Assembly (NCBI RefSeq): GCF_036173125.1
Contig: NZ_CP108054.1
Coordinates: 2,480,001-2,544,000, forward strand
Direction: 5' to 3'
Source of the DNA: Streptomyces sp. NBC_00286
Lineage (GTDB): Bacteria; Actinomycetota; Actinomycetes; Streptomycetales; Streptomycetaceae
DNA length: 64,000 nucleotides
Within the stretch, counting starts at the first letter, position 1. The number at the start of each line of letters is the position of its first letter. The translations under genes and the position numbers were made by a program. Below the pieces are notes generated by a model. That model had not been told where the DNA came from, made no database searches, and worked only from the letters and a program-made list of their open reading frames with translations. Shown here piece by piece: positions 16,923 to 25,175 of the stretch.

Positions 16923-17990
16923 ATGCCCGAACTGCGTGTCGTGGCCGTCTCAAATGACGGCACACGGCTGGTGCTGAAGGCTGCCGACGCGACGGAGTAC
17001 ACGCTTCCGATCGACGAGCGTCTGCGCGCCGCCGTTCGCGGCGACCGTCCCCGCCTCGGCCAGATCGAGATCGAGGTGGAGAGCCATCTCCGCCCCCGAG
17101 ACATCCAGGCGCGTATACGCGCAGGCGCCTCCGCCGAAGAGGTCGCCCAACTCGCCGGCATCCCCGTCGATCGCGTCCGCCGCTTCGAGGGCCCCGTGCT
17201 CGCGGAGCGCGCCTTCATGGCGGAGCGGGCGCGTAAGACCCCGGTCCGTCGGCCCGGCGAGACCGCCGGGCCCCAGCTCGGCGAGGCGGTGCAGGAGCGG
17301 CTGCTGCTGCGCGGCGCCGACAAGGAGACCGTGCAGTGGGACTCGTGGCGCCGTGACGACGGCACCTGGGAGGTCCTGCTCGTCTACCGCGTCGCGGGTG
17401 AGCCGCACTCGGCGAGCTGGACGTACGACCCGCCACGGCGGCTCGTACAGGCCGTGGACGAGGAGGCGCGCTCGCTGATCGGCGAGTCCGACGACGACCT
17501 CGCCTCGCCCGAGCCCAGCTTCCCGTTCGTGCCGCGGATCGCCCGGCTGCCGCGCGACCGCGAGCACCCGATGGACCGCGCCCTGGAACGTCAGACGGAA
17601 CGTCCCGTCCTGCCGGCCCAGTCGTCGGAGCCTCCGGAGGAGAGCACCAACGGCGAGCGGGACTCGCTCACCAGCCTCCTGGAGGCGGTGCCCAGCTTCC
17701 GCGGCGACATGGTGGTGCCCGAACGCCCCGCCACGCCCACGGAGATGCCGGCGGCGGAGGAGGAGCCCACCCCGGAGCCCGAGGAGGAGGAGCCCCCGGC
17801 TCCCGCGGCCTCGGCCGGTTCGGCATACGCCGATGTCCTCATGCCACGCTCGGTGGCCAGCCACCGCGAACGGCTCGTCGGTTCCACCGACCGTCAGGCC
17901 GAGGCGGACGGCGTCCGCCCGGGCCGAAGAGCGGCGGTGCCGAGCTGGGACGAGATCGTCTTCGGGACGCGTCGCAAGAAGCAGGAGTAG
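16923..17990 (+). CDS. sepH: SepH cell-division protein
   Basis: 355 residues from ATG at 16923, preceded by GGGAGG. N-terminal DUF3071 domain (about 1-170: MPELRVVAVSNDGTRLVLK, then a helix-turn-helix at about 60-85 with EEVAQLAGIPVDRVRRFEG). A long disordered acidic/Pro-rich region follows (EEEPTPEPEEEEPPAPA) with a conserved basic end (RRAAVPSWDEIVFGTRRKK). SepH binds FtsZ and stimulates its assembly during Streptomyces division. Single-gene unit ended by a hairpin. Confidence 0.93.
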   Translation: MPELRVVAVSNDGTRLVLKAADATEYTLPIDERLRAAVRGDRPRLGQIEIEVESHLRPRDIQARIRAGASAEEVAQLAGIPVDRVRRFEGPVLAERAFMAERARKTPVRRPGETAGPQLGEAVQERLLLRGADKETVQWDSWRRDDGTWEVLLVYRVAGEPHSASWTYDPPRRLVQAVDEEARSLIGESDDDLASPEPSFPFVPRIARLPRDREHPMDRALERQTERPVLPAQSSEPPEESTNGERDSLTSLLEAVPSFRGDMVVPERPATPTEMPAAEEEPTPEPEEEEPPAPAASAGSAYADVLMPRSVASHRERLVGSTDRQAEADGVRPGRRAAVPSWDEIVFGTRRKKQE

Positions 17991-18018
17991 GGGTAGAAAG
18001 CAGACGATGTACGCGGCT

Positions 18019-18050
18019 GGGGCTCGCACCGGTTACGGGCGAGCCCTTTT
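18019..18050 (+). terminator. sepH terminator
   Basis: GGGCTCGC and GCGAGCCC arms with an 11-base loop, followed by TTTT. Confidence 0.8.
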
Positions 18051-18084
18051 CGCTGCCGTGCGCCTCTTGCGGGCCGAAGCCGGT

Positions 18085-18912
18085 CTACTGCGGGTCGGGG
18101 CCCGTCGCGACCGGGCGGCTCGGGTCCGACGACCAGTGCGACCAGGAGCCCGCGTACAGCGCTGCCGGAATGCCCGCGATCTCCAGGGCGAGGATCTCGT
18201 GGGCGGCGGAGACCCCCGAGCCGCAGTAGACGCCGACTTCGCAAGTGCCGGTCGCGCCCAGGGACTTGAAGCGCTCGGCGAGTTCGGCGGCCGGGCGGAA
18301 GTGGCCGGATTCCGTCACGTTCTCCGTGGTCGGTGCCGAGACGGCGCCGGGGATATGGCCGGCGACCGGATCGATCGGCTCGACCTCGCCCCGGTAGCGT
18401 TCGGCGGCACGTGCGTCCAGGAGCAGGCCGGTGCGGGCCAGGGCGGCGGCTCCGTCCGCGTCGAGCAGCGGCAGCGCGCCGGGCGACGGCAGGAACGTAC
18501 CGGCGACCGGAGACGGGACACCGGCCTCGACGGGGCCGTCCCAGGCCGCGAGTCCGCCGTCAAGGGCACGCACCGACGGGTGACCCGTCCAGCGCAGCAG
18601 CCACCAGGCGCGCGCGGCGGCCCAGCCGAGCCCGCCGTCGTACGCGACGACGTCGCGGTCCGCACTGACACCGGCCGCCCGCATGGCCGCCCCGAAGACC
18701 TCCATGTCCGGCAGCGGATGGCGGCCGCCCTTCCCTGCCGGAGCTGCGAGTTCCGAGTCCAGGTCGATAAAGACGGCACCCGGAATGTGCCCCTCCTCGT
18801 ATGCGGAACGCAGGTTCGGGCCGCCCAGTTGATAGCGGATGTCGAGCACCACCGGCGGCTGCGGTCCGGCCAGGGCGTTCGCGAGTTCGGCTGCGGAGAT
18901 GATGGCGTTCAT
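18085..18912 (-). CDS. Thiosulfate/3-mercaptopyruvate sulfurtransferase (rhodanese)
   Basis: 275 residues with two rhodanese domains (about 1-130 inactive, 150-265 active). The active-site loop is CGSGVSA in VYCGSGVSAAHE, where the Cys carries the persulfide. It transfers sulfur from thiosulfate or mercaptopyruvate to cyanide or thiols. ATG at 18912 is preferred over 18921 because AAGG lies 9 bases upstream. It is convergent with sepH and divergent from the VOC gene. Confidence 0.92.
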   Translation of the reverse strand: MNAIISAAELANALAGPQPPVVLDIRYQLGGPNLRSAYEEGHIPGAVFIDLDSELAAPAGKGGRHPLPDMEVFGAAMRAAGVSADRDVVAYDGGLGWAAARAWWLLRWTGHPSVRALDGGLAAWDGPVEAGVPSPVAGTFLPSPGALPLLDADGAAALARTGLLLDARAAERYRGEVEPIDPVAGHIPGAVSAPTTENVTESGHFRPAAELAERFKSLGATGTCEVGVYCGSGVSAAHEILALEIAGIPAALYAGSWSHWSSDPSRPVATGPDPQ

Positions 18913-19179
18913 GGCCACCATCCTTGCGTACGGGGTGGCCGCATCGTCCAGGTCCGGTTACTCTGCCCGCCGGACCGGCCCGAGCACACGGCGTACGGGC
19001 CTGGACACAGGCTGTACAGCCGATCGACACCACCAGGCAACCGCGGGGATACGGATGGGACACAGCACATCAGGCATCCTCCAGCCATGCGCCGCAGGCT
19101 CGGGGCGCGGCGGGGGTTCGCGCGTTCGGAAGCGGAAGTGAAGCTGCCGGCGCCCTCAGGCGCCGAGGAAAGAGTGACG

Positions 19180-19974
19180 ATGACCGAGTCACGGGGGCCG
19201 TCCGGCCTGAACGCCACCGCACACGCACCCGGCACACCGTGCTGGGTGAGTCTGATGGTGCACGGGATGGCCGCGACCCAGGAGTTCTACGGAGCACTGT
19301 TCGGCTGGAAGTTCCAGCCCGGGCCCCAGCAGCTCGGCCCGTACGTACGTGCCGTGCTCGACGGCCATGAGGTGGCCGGGATCGGGCAGTTGCCGCCCGA
19401 CCGTCATCCGCCGCTCGCCTGGACGCCCTACTTGGCCTCGGCCGACGTGGATCTGACGGCGGAATCGGTTCGGCACTGCGGCGGCACGGTCGGCGTCGGC
19501 CCCCTGGACCTCGGGGACGCCGGCCGTATGGCCATCGCCTCCGATCCCACGGGCGCCGTGTTCGGCATCTGGCAGACCGCGGGCCACCTCGGTACGGGCA
19601 TCACCGAGGTGCCCGGCACGCCCGCCTGGAACGAGCTGGTCACGCGCGACTCCGCGAGCGTCGCCAAGTTCTACGACACGGTCTTCGGCTACGAGGAAGA
19701 GCCGGTCGTCTCCCCGGACTTCGACTACATCACGCTGCACGTCGAGGGCCGCCCGGTGGCCGGCATCCACGGCGTGGGCCACGCCCTGCCGCGCGACCGG
19801 GGCCCGCACTGGATGACGTACTTCGAAGTCGCCGACGTGGACGCCTCCTTGACCGATGTCATCGACCTGGGCGGCCACGTCCTGAAAACGCCGCGCGACA
19901 CTCCGCACGGGCGCATCGCCACGGTCGCGGACCCGGAGGGGGCGACGTTCTCCCTCGTACGCACGAACTACTGA
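19180..19974 (+). CDS. Two-domain VOC (glyoxalase/bleomycin-resistance-like) protein
   Basis: 264 residues from ATG at 19180 (GAGGAAAGAG upstream). Two vicinal-oxygen-chelate halves: about 12-125 (WVSLMVHGMAATQEFYGALFGW) and about 135-262 (WNELVTRDSASVAKFYDTVFGY). This layout is common in Streptomyces hydroxylase-like VOC proteins of unknown substrate. The much longer frame running into it from 17833 is opposite the rhodanese gene and is not coding. Its stop overlaps the convergent pcaJ stop by 7 bases. Confidence 0.85.
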   Translation: MTESRGPSGLNATAHAPGTPCWVSLMVHGMAATQEFYGALFGWKFQPGPQQLGPYVRAVLDGHEVAGIGQLPPDRHPPLAWTPYLASADVDLTAESVRHCGGTVGVGPLDLGDAGRMAIASDPTGAVFGIWQTAGHLGTGITEVPGTPAWNELVTRDSASVAKFYDTVFGYEEEPVVSPDFDYITLHVEGRPVAGIHGVGHALPRDRGPHWMTYFEVADVDASLTDVIDLGGHVLKTPRDTPHGRIATVADPEGATFSLVRTNY

Positions 19975-20633
19975 GACCGCGTGATGCCGAGCCGCTCCGC
20001 GAGTTCGGGGGCGCTGATGCCGTACGTCTCGCGGATTCGTACGCCCTCGGGGCCGACGTCGAAGACGCCGTGGTCGGTGTAGACGCGGCTGACGCAGCCG
20101 ACGCCGGTGAGCGGGTAGGTGCACTTCGGTACGAGCTTGGGCTCTCCGGAGCGGGTGAAGAGCGTCATCATCACGTAGACGTCCTTGGCGCCGATCGCGA
20201 GGTCCATGGCGCCGCCGACGGCGGGGATGTCGTCGGGCTTGCCGGTGGTCCAGTTGGCGAGGTCGCCGTTGAAGGCGACCTGGTAGGCGCCGAGGACGCA
20301 GACGTCGAGGTGACCGCCGCGCATCATGGCGAAGGAGTCGGCGTGATGGAAGTACGCCGTCCCCGGCAGCTCGGTCACCGGGACCTTGCCGGCGTTGGTC
20401 AGGTCGGGGTCGACCGCGTCGCCCTCGGCCTTCGGGCCCATGTTGAGCATGCCGTTCTCGGTGTGCAGGACCACACCGGAGTCGGCCGGGAGGTGGTCGG
20501 CGATCTTGGTGGGCTGTCCGATGCCGAGGTTGACGAAGGAGCCGGCCGGGATGTCGCGGGCGATGACGGCGGCCAGTTCGTCCATGGAGAGCCGGTGGTC
20601 GGTGCGCGCCTGATCGCTTGATGTGGTGGTCAT
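19968..20633 (-). CDS. pcaJ: 3-oxoadipate CoA-transferase subunit B
   Basis: 221 residues starting MTTTSSDQARTDHRLSMDELAAVIARDIPAG. The SCOT-B signature HTENGMLNMGP contains the catalytic Glu. With PcaI it moves CoA from succinyl-CoA to 3-oxoadipate. ATG at 20633 overlaps the pcaI stop (ATGA). It is the last gene of pcaF-pcaI-pcaJ. Acetoacetate as substrate is possible from sequence alone, but the PcaF-type thiolase favours 3-oxoadipate. Confidence 0.9.
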   Translation of the reverse strand: MTTTSSDQARTDHRLSMDELAAVIARDIPAGSFVNLGIGQPTKIADHLPADSGVVLHTENGMLNMGPKAEGDAVDPDLTNAGKVPVTELPGTAYFHHADSFAMMRGGHLDVCVLGAYQVAFNGDLANWTTGKPDDIPAVGGAMDLAIGAKDVYVMMTLFTRSGEPKLVPKCTYPLTGVGCVSRVYTDHGVFDVGPEGVRIRETYGISAPELAERLGITRSQ

Positions 20634-21325
20634 CGTGCCCCCTGGACGGTGTAGTGACGGGCCGTCACCTGGACGATGCGGTCGACGTAGATGGACGGGG
20701 TGACGATGGCCTCGGGGTCGAGTTTCCCGGGTTCGACGACCTGGTCGACCTGGACGATCGTTGTGGTCGCGGCCGTGGCCATGACCGGTCCGAAGTTGCG
20801 GGCGGTCTTGCGGTAGACGAGGTTGCCCATCGTGTCCGCGATGTGTGCGCCGATCAGCGCGTAGTCGCCCTTGATGGGGTACTCCAGCAGGTACATACGG
20901 CCGTCGATCTCGCGAACCTCCTTGCCCTCGGCCAGCGGTGTGCCGACCGCGGTCGGGCAGTAGAAGGCGCCGATGCCGGCACCGGCCGCGCGCATCCGCT
21001 CGGCGAGGTTGCCCTGCGGCACCACCTCGAGCTCGATATTGCCCTCGCGGTAGAGGCCGTCGAAGACCCAGGAGTCGGCCTGGCGGGGGAAGGAGCAGAG
21101 CACTTTGCGCACGCGGCCGGCGGCCAGCAGCGCGGCCAGTCCTACGTCGCCGTTGCCGGCGTTGTTGGACACGATGGTGAGGTCCTTCGCGCCCTGCCGG
21201 ATCAGGGCGTCGATCAGGTCGAACGGCATTCCGGCCAGGCCGAAGCCGCCGACGAGAATGGTGGATCCGTCCTCGATGCCGGCGACCGCGGCGTCTGCGC
21301 ATTCGACTATCTCCGCCCGGCTCAC
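20630..21325 (-). CDS. pcaI: 3-oxoadipate CoA-transferase subunit A
   Basis: 231 residues from GTG at 21325, overlapping the thiolase stop (GTGA). GGFGLAGMP is the glycine-rich CoA-transferase loop; ALIRQGAKDLTIVSNNAGNGDVGLAALL follows as in subunit A proteins. It forms a heterodimer with the downstream subunit B. Confidence 0.9.
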   Translation of the reverse strand: MSRAEIVECADAAVAGIEDGSTILVGGFGLAGMPFDLIDALIRQGAKDLTIVSNNAGNGDVGLAALLAAGRVRKVLCSFPRQADSWVFDGLYREGNIELEVVPQGNLAERMRAAGAGIGAFYCPTAVGTPLAEGKEVREIDGRMYLLEYPIKGDYALIGAHIADTMGNLVYRKTARNFGPVMATAATTTIVQVDQVVEPGKLDPEAIVTPSIYVDRIVQVTARHYTVQGAR

Positions 21326-22527
21326 TTCGCCGCCTCCGTCGTGTCGCAGTTCTCGAGTACGACGGCCAGGCCCTGGCCGACGCCGATGCAGATCGCGGCG
21401 ACGCCGTAGCGCTGCCTCGTCTCGCGCAGGACCTTGGCGAGCGTGGCGAGGATGCGGCCGCCCGAGGCGCCCAGCGGGTGGCCGATCGCGATGGCGCCGC
21501 CCTTCTGGTTGATGAGGGCGGGGTCGATCTTCCAGGCGTCGAGGCAGGCGAGCGACTGTACGGCGAAGGCTTCGTTGAGTTCGACCGCGCCGACCTGGTC
21601 CCAGCCGATTCCGGCCCGGGCCAGCGCGCGGTTGGCGGCTTCGACCGGGGCGTAGCCGAAGGCCTGCGGCTCCAGCGCCATCACGCCGCGGCCGGCGATA
21701 CGGGCGATGGGGTCGGCGCCGATCGTGGCCGCGGCCTTCTCGCTGCCCAGCAGCACCGCGGAGGCGCCGTCGTTGAGGGGGCTGGCGTTGCCCGCGGTGA
21801 TGGTGCCGCCTTGTTCCGGTGTGCGGAAGACCGGCTTGAGCCCGGCCAGTACTTCCGGGGTGGATCCGGCTCGGATGCCCTCGTCGCGGGTCAGGTCGGT
21901 GCCTTCGATTGTTACGACCAGGTCGTCGTAGAAGCCCGACTCCCATGCCTGGTGAGCGAGTTGGTGGGAGCGGGCGGCGAACTCGTCCTGCCGTTCGCGG
22001 GAGATGCCGAAGCGCTCCTGGAGCTGCTCGTTGGCCTCGCCGAGGCTGACCGTCCACTCCTTCGGCATCCGCGGGTTGACCAGGCGCCAGCCGAGCGTGG
22101 TGGAGACCGCGGTGACGTCGCCGGCAGGGAACGGTTTCGCCGACTTGGGCAGCACCCACGGCGCGCGCGTCATCGATTCCACGCCGCCGGTCAGCATCAC
22201 GTCGGCGTCGCCGGACTCGATGGTCCTGCTGGCCGTCATGGCCGCGTCGAGGCTCGAGCCGCAGAGGCGGTTGATGGTGGTGCCGGGCACGCTCACCGGG
22301 AGGCCGGCGAGCAGCGCCGCCATGCGGCCGACGTTGCGGTTCTCCTCACCGGCGCCGTTGGCGTTGCCCCACACCACGTCGCCGATCGCGGCGGGGTCGA
22401 GGCCCGGCACCTTGGCGAGCGTCGAGGCGATCGCGGCGGCGGCGAGGTCGTCGGGGCGGACGCCGGCCAGCGCGCCGTTGAAGCGGCCGAAGGGTGTCCG
22501 CGTCGCGGCGTAGATGAATGCGCTCAT
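21322..22527 (-). CDS. pcaF: 3-oxoadipyl-CoA thiolase
   Basis: 401 residues from ATG at 22527. Acyl-accepting Cys89 (NRLCGSSLDA), His in IGHPLGASGGR, and the second catalytic Cys in AICIGVGQGLA. It cleaves 3-oxoadipyl-CoA to succinyl-CoA and acetyl-CoA, the last step of the beta-ketoadipate pathway. First gene of the operon; a LysR gene is divergent across 71 bases. Annotated as pcaF rather than a fatty-acid thiolase because of the coupled CoA-transferase genes. Confidence 0.9.
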   Translation of the reverse strand: MSAFIYAATRTPFGRFNGALAGVRPDDLAAAAIASTLAKVPGLDPAAIGDVVWGNANGAGEENRNVGRMAALLAGLPVSVPGTTINRLCGSSLDAAMTASRTIESGDADVMLTGGVESMTRAPWVLPKSAKPFPAGDVTAVSTTLGWRLVNPRMPKEWTVSLGEANEQLQERFGISRERQDEFAARSHQLAHQAWESGFYDDLVVTIEGTDLTRDEGIRAGSTPEVLAGLKPVFRTPEQGGTITAGNASPLNDGASAVLLGSEKAAATIGADPIARIAGRGVMALEPQAFGYAPVEAANRALARAGIGWDQVGAVELNEAFAVQSLACLDAWKIDPALINQKGGAIAIGHPLGASGGRILATLAKVLRETRQRYGVAAICIGVGQGLAVVLENCDTTEAAK

Positions 22528-22552
22528 GGCAGCGACGTTAGTCCTGGGTGGC

Positions 22553-22574
22553 GATATTCTGAAGTACGCATATC
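22553..22574. promoter_or_regulatory. Candidate LysR operator
   Basis: GATAT-N12-ATATC inverted repeat that contains a T-N11-A core. It is in the 71-base gap between pcaF and the divergent LysR gene, the classic place for an LTTR site. Confidence 0.65.
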
Positions 22575-22598
22575 CGGGCTGATTGATATGGATGAGAT

Positions 22599-23486
22599 AT
22601 GGATCTGCGCCACCTGCGGTACTTCGTGGCGGTGGCCGAGGAGCGCCACTTCGGCCGTGCCGCCGAGCGGCTGCACATGGCCCAGCCACCGCTGTCCCAG
22701 CAGATCCGCCAGCTCGAGGCCGAGCTCGGCGTCGAGTTGCTCCACCGGACCACACGCCGCGTCGACCTCACCGAGGCCGGGCGGGCCTACCTCGAGCGGG
22801 CGCGCGCGGTCCTCGCCGACGTCGACGAGGCCGCCCATCACGCGCGGCTCGTCGCCGCCGGCTCGGTGGGGCACCTCGCGATCGGGTGCGTGGGCTCGGC
22901 GACGTACAGCGTCCTGCCTGCGCTCTCGCGTCAGCTCACGGAGGAGCTGCCCGGCGTCGACTTCTCGTTTCGCGGCGAGATGCTCGCGCCCGACCAGGTC
23001 GAGGCGCTGCGGACCGGTGCGATCGATGTCGCGCTGTTGCGGCCTGTGGCGGCGGACCTCTCCCTCACCGTGCATACGCTGCGACGGGACCGGCTCGTCG
23101 TGGCTGTGCCGGTCGACCATTCCCTCGCTCGCGCTCGCCGGAAACGGTTGCGGGTCGTGGACCTGGCGGGTGCCGATCTGATCGTGCACTCTGCTGACCG
23201 GCGGTCGGTGATGTACGACGTTGTCCTGGGCCTTCTGCGGGATGCGGGCGTCGAGCCGCACATCCGCCATGAGGTCGGCGAGACCTCGACGCTGGTCACG
23301 CTTGTGGCCGGGGGGCTCGGCGTTGCCGTCGTGCCTGAGCCGGTGACCGCGCTGGCGCTTGACGGGGTTGCCTACCTGCCGCTGGCGGGGGCCGACGCGC
23401 GCGTGGAGCTGGCCGTCGCGCACCGGGCCGATCGCTCCGAGCCGCATCTGGAGCGGACCGTGGGGATCATTCGGGCGATGTTCTGA
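22599..23486 (+). CDS. LysR-family regulator of the pca operon
   Basis: 295 residues. N-terminal winged helix (MDLRHLRYFVAVAEERHFGRAAERL, 1-60) and a periplasmic-binding-like effector domain (about 90-290) of the CatR/PcaQ/BenM group. Being divergent from pcaF-I-J it most likely controls that operon with a pathway intermediate as co-inducer. A GATATGGAT direct repeat spans its start region (22585-22606). No good ribosome-binding site is visible. Confidence 0.88.
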   Translation: MDLRHLRYFVAVAEERHFGRAAERLHMAQPPLSQQIRQLEAELGVELLHRTTRRVDLTEAGRAYLERARAVLADVDEAAHHARLVAAGSVGHLAIGCVGSATYSVLPALSRQLTEELPGVDFSFRGEMLAPDQVEALRTGAIDVALLRPVAADLSLTVHTLRRDRLVVAVPVDHSLARARRKRLRVVDLAGADLIVHSADRRSVMYDVVLGLLRDAGVEPHIRHEVGETSTLVTLVAGGLGVAVVPEPVTALALDGVAYLPLAGADARVELAVAHRADRSEPHLERTVGIIRAMF

Positions 23487-23505
23487 AGCGGGGTTGGACT
23501 GTGGC

Positions 23506-23662
23506 GCGGGTGCCTCCGGCGGTTGGGCGGGTGCGGGTGCGTGGTGGCTGGTCGCGCAGTTCCCCGCGGGGTGCCTCCGGCGGTCGGGCGGCTGACGGTC
23601 CGTCGTGGCTGGTCGCGCAGTTCCCCGCGGGGTGCCTCCGGCGGTTGGGCGGGTGCGGGTGC
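23506..23662. repeat. Tandem intergenic repeat (GTGGCTGGTCGCGCAGTTCC type)
   Basis: Three copies of GGTGCCTCCGGCGGT plus GGGCGG and two copies of GTGGCTGGTCGCGCAGTTCC CCGCGG in head-to-tail order. The second motif is a widespread Streptomyces intergenic repeat. The block fuses directly to a truncated aldehyde dehydrogenase, so it marks a deletion or insertion junction. Confidence 0.85.
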
Positions 23663-23663
23663 A

Positions 23664-24365
23664 TTACTCGGTGGCAAAGCGCCCTTCTTGGTGCTTCCCG
23701 ACGCGGATCTGGAGGAGGCCGCGGCGGCGGCCAGCTTTGGTGCCTTCATGAACCAGGGCGAGATCTGTATGTCGACCGAGCGGGTCATCGTCGACCGGAC
23801 TGTCGCCGACGAACTCTCCGCCCGTCTCGCCGATCGTGCCGCCAAGCTCGTCGTCGGCCCCCCGAGCGACCCCAGCTCACAGATCGGTCCGCTGGTCCAC
23901 GCCAACGCCCGCGACCATGTGATCGCGCTGATCGAAGACGCCCGTGACAAGGGTGCGCAAGTCCTGACCGGTGGCACGGCCGACGGCCTCTTCGTGCGGC
24001 CGACCGTGCTGGGCGGAGTCATGCCGGGCATGCGCATCTACCGCGAGGAGACCTTCGGACCTGTGGTCTCGATCATCGAGGTGGATTCGACGAACGAAGC
24101 CGTCGCGGTCGCCAACGACACCGAGTACGGGCTCTCCGCCTCGGTCTTCGGCAAGGACGCGGCCGCGGCGCTCGACGTGGCCCGCCGCATCAAGTCCGGC
24201 ATCTGCCACATCAACGGCGCCACCGTGCACGACGAACCCCAGATGCCCTTCGGCGGGGTCGGTGCCAGCGGCTGGGGCCGATTCGGCTCCCGTGCCGCGC
24301 TGGAGGAGTTCACCGAGTTGCGCTGGATCACCATCCAGTCCGGGTCCCGCCACTACCCCATCTGA
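23664..24365 (+). pseudogene. Aldehyde dehydrogenase, N-terminal half missing
   Basis: Homology starts abruptly at LGGKAPFLVLPDADLEEA, about residue 250 of a normal 480-residue enzyme. It runs to a natural C-terminus at 24365. The nucleophilic Cys (NQGEICMSTER) and the bridging tail (MPFGGVGASGWGRFG) remain. The NAD-binding half and the general-base Glu just before the junction are gone. Upstream sequence in the same frame is repeat DNA, so no functional enzyme can be made. It looks like the vanillin/salicylaldehyde dehydrogenase type and may once have fed this aromatic pathway. Confidence 0.85.
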
Positions 24366-24506
24366 CGAGGCGACGAGGTCGTACGGCGCACGTGACACGG
24401 CGTGCGCCGGACCCCGGCCCTTGCTTGCATGGCTGTGCACACCGCAGAAGCGCAATCCGCAGAAGCTGGGCAACCCGCAGAACAAGATCCGATCGGAGAT
24501 CGAACA

Positions 24507-25103
24507 GTGTCGCAGGCCGACAACGACCGCCACGAGATCCGGCAGCTCATCGAGAACTGGGTGCTGTGGCGCGATGCCGGGGAGTGGAGCCGTTTCGCCA
24601 CGGTCTGGCATCCGCGCGACGGCCGGATGAGCGCCACCTGGTTCCAGGGAAGCGCCACCGACTTCATCAAGGCCAGCCGCGAAGGCTTCGAGAACGGAGT
24701 CAGCATCCTCCACTTCCTCGGTGGCCACACCGCGGACATCGCCGGCGACCGGGCCATCGCCCAGACGAAGATGACGATCAATCAGCGCGCGAACATCGAC
24801 GGCGTCGAGGTCGATGTCGTCTGCACCGGCCGCTTCTACGACTTCCTGTCCCGCCACGAGGGGCGCTGGACCCTCGTGCGCCGGCAGCCGATCTATGAGA
24901 AGGACCGGCTCGACGTCGTCGACCCCGCTGCCTCTCTGACCTTGGATCCCGAGCTGCTGAACCGCTTCCCGACCGGCTACCGGCACCTGGCCTACCTGCA
25001 GACCAAGGCGGGCTTCACGGTGCGGGAAGGACTACCCGGCCTCACCGGCCCGGCGGTCGAGCAGCTCTACTCCGAAGGCGCGCAATGGCTGGCCGGAGAC
25101 TGA
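24507..25103 (+). CDS. SnoaL/NTF2-like protein
   Basis: 198 residues from GTG at 24507 (GGAG 9 bases upstream). The cone-shaped NTF2 fold is visible as EIRQLIENWVLWRDAGEWSRFATVWHPRDGRMSATW and RFYDFLSRHEGRWTLVRRQPIYEKDR. Such proteins act as small-molecule dehydratases, isomerases or cofactors. It lies 72 bases before maleylacetate reductase on the same strand, so it probably belongs to the same aromatic ring-degradation route. Exact reaction unknown. Confidence 0.8.
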   Translation: MSQADNDRHEIRQLIENWVLWRDAGEWSRFATVWHPRDGRMSATWFQGSATDFIKASREGFENGVSILHFLGGHTADIAGDRAIAQTKMTINQRANIDGVEVDVVCTGRFYDFLSRHEGRWTLVRRQPIYEKDRLDVVDPAASLTLDPELLNRFPTGYRHLAYLQTKAGFTVREGLPGLTGPAVEQLYSEGAQWLAGD

Positions 25104-25175
25104 TGCAGTCCGTCAGATGCAGTCCGTCATCCGCATGCAGTCGACCCGGCCGAAGAGCCACCGAAGGAGCAGGCG

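Noticed and set aside
17833..19179. A very long plus-strand frame leading into the VOC gene
   Set aside because: It lies opposite the rhodanese gene, has no recognised domain before MTESRG and no ribosome-binding site at its start; only the last 264 codons are coding.
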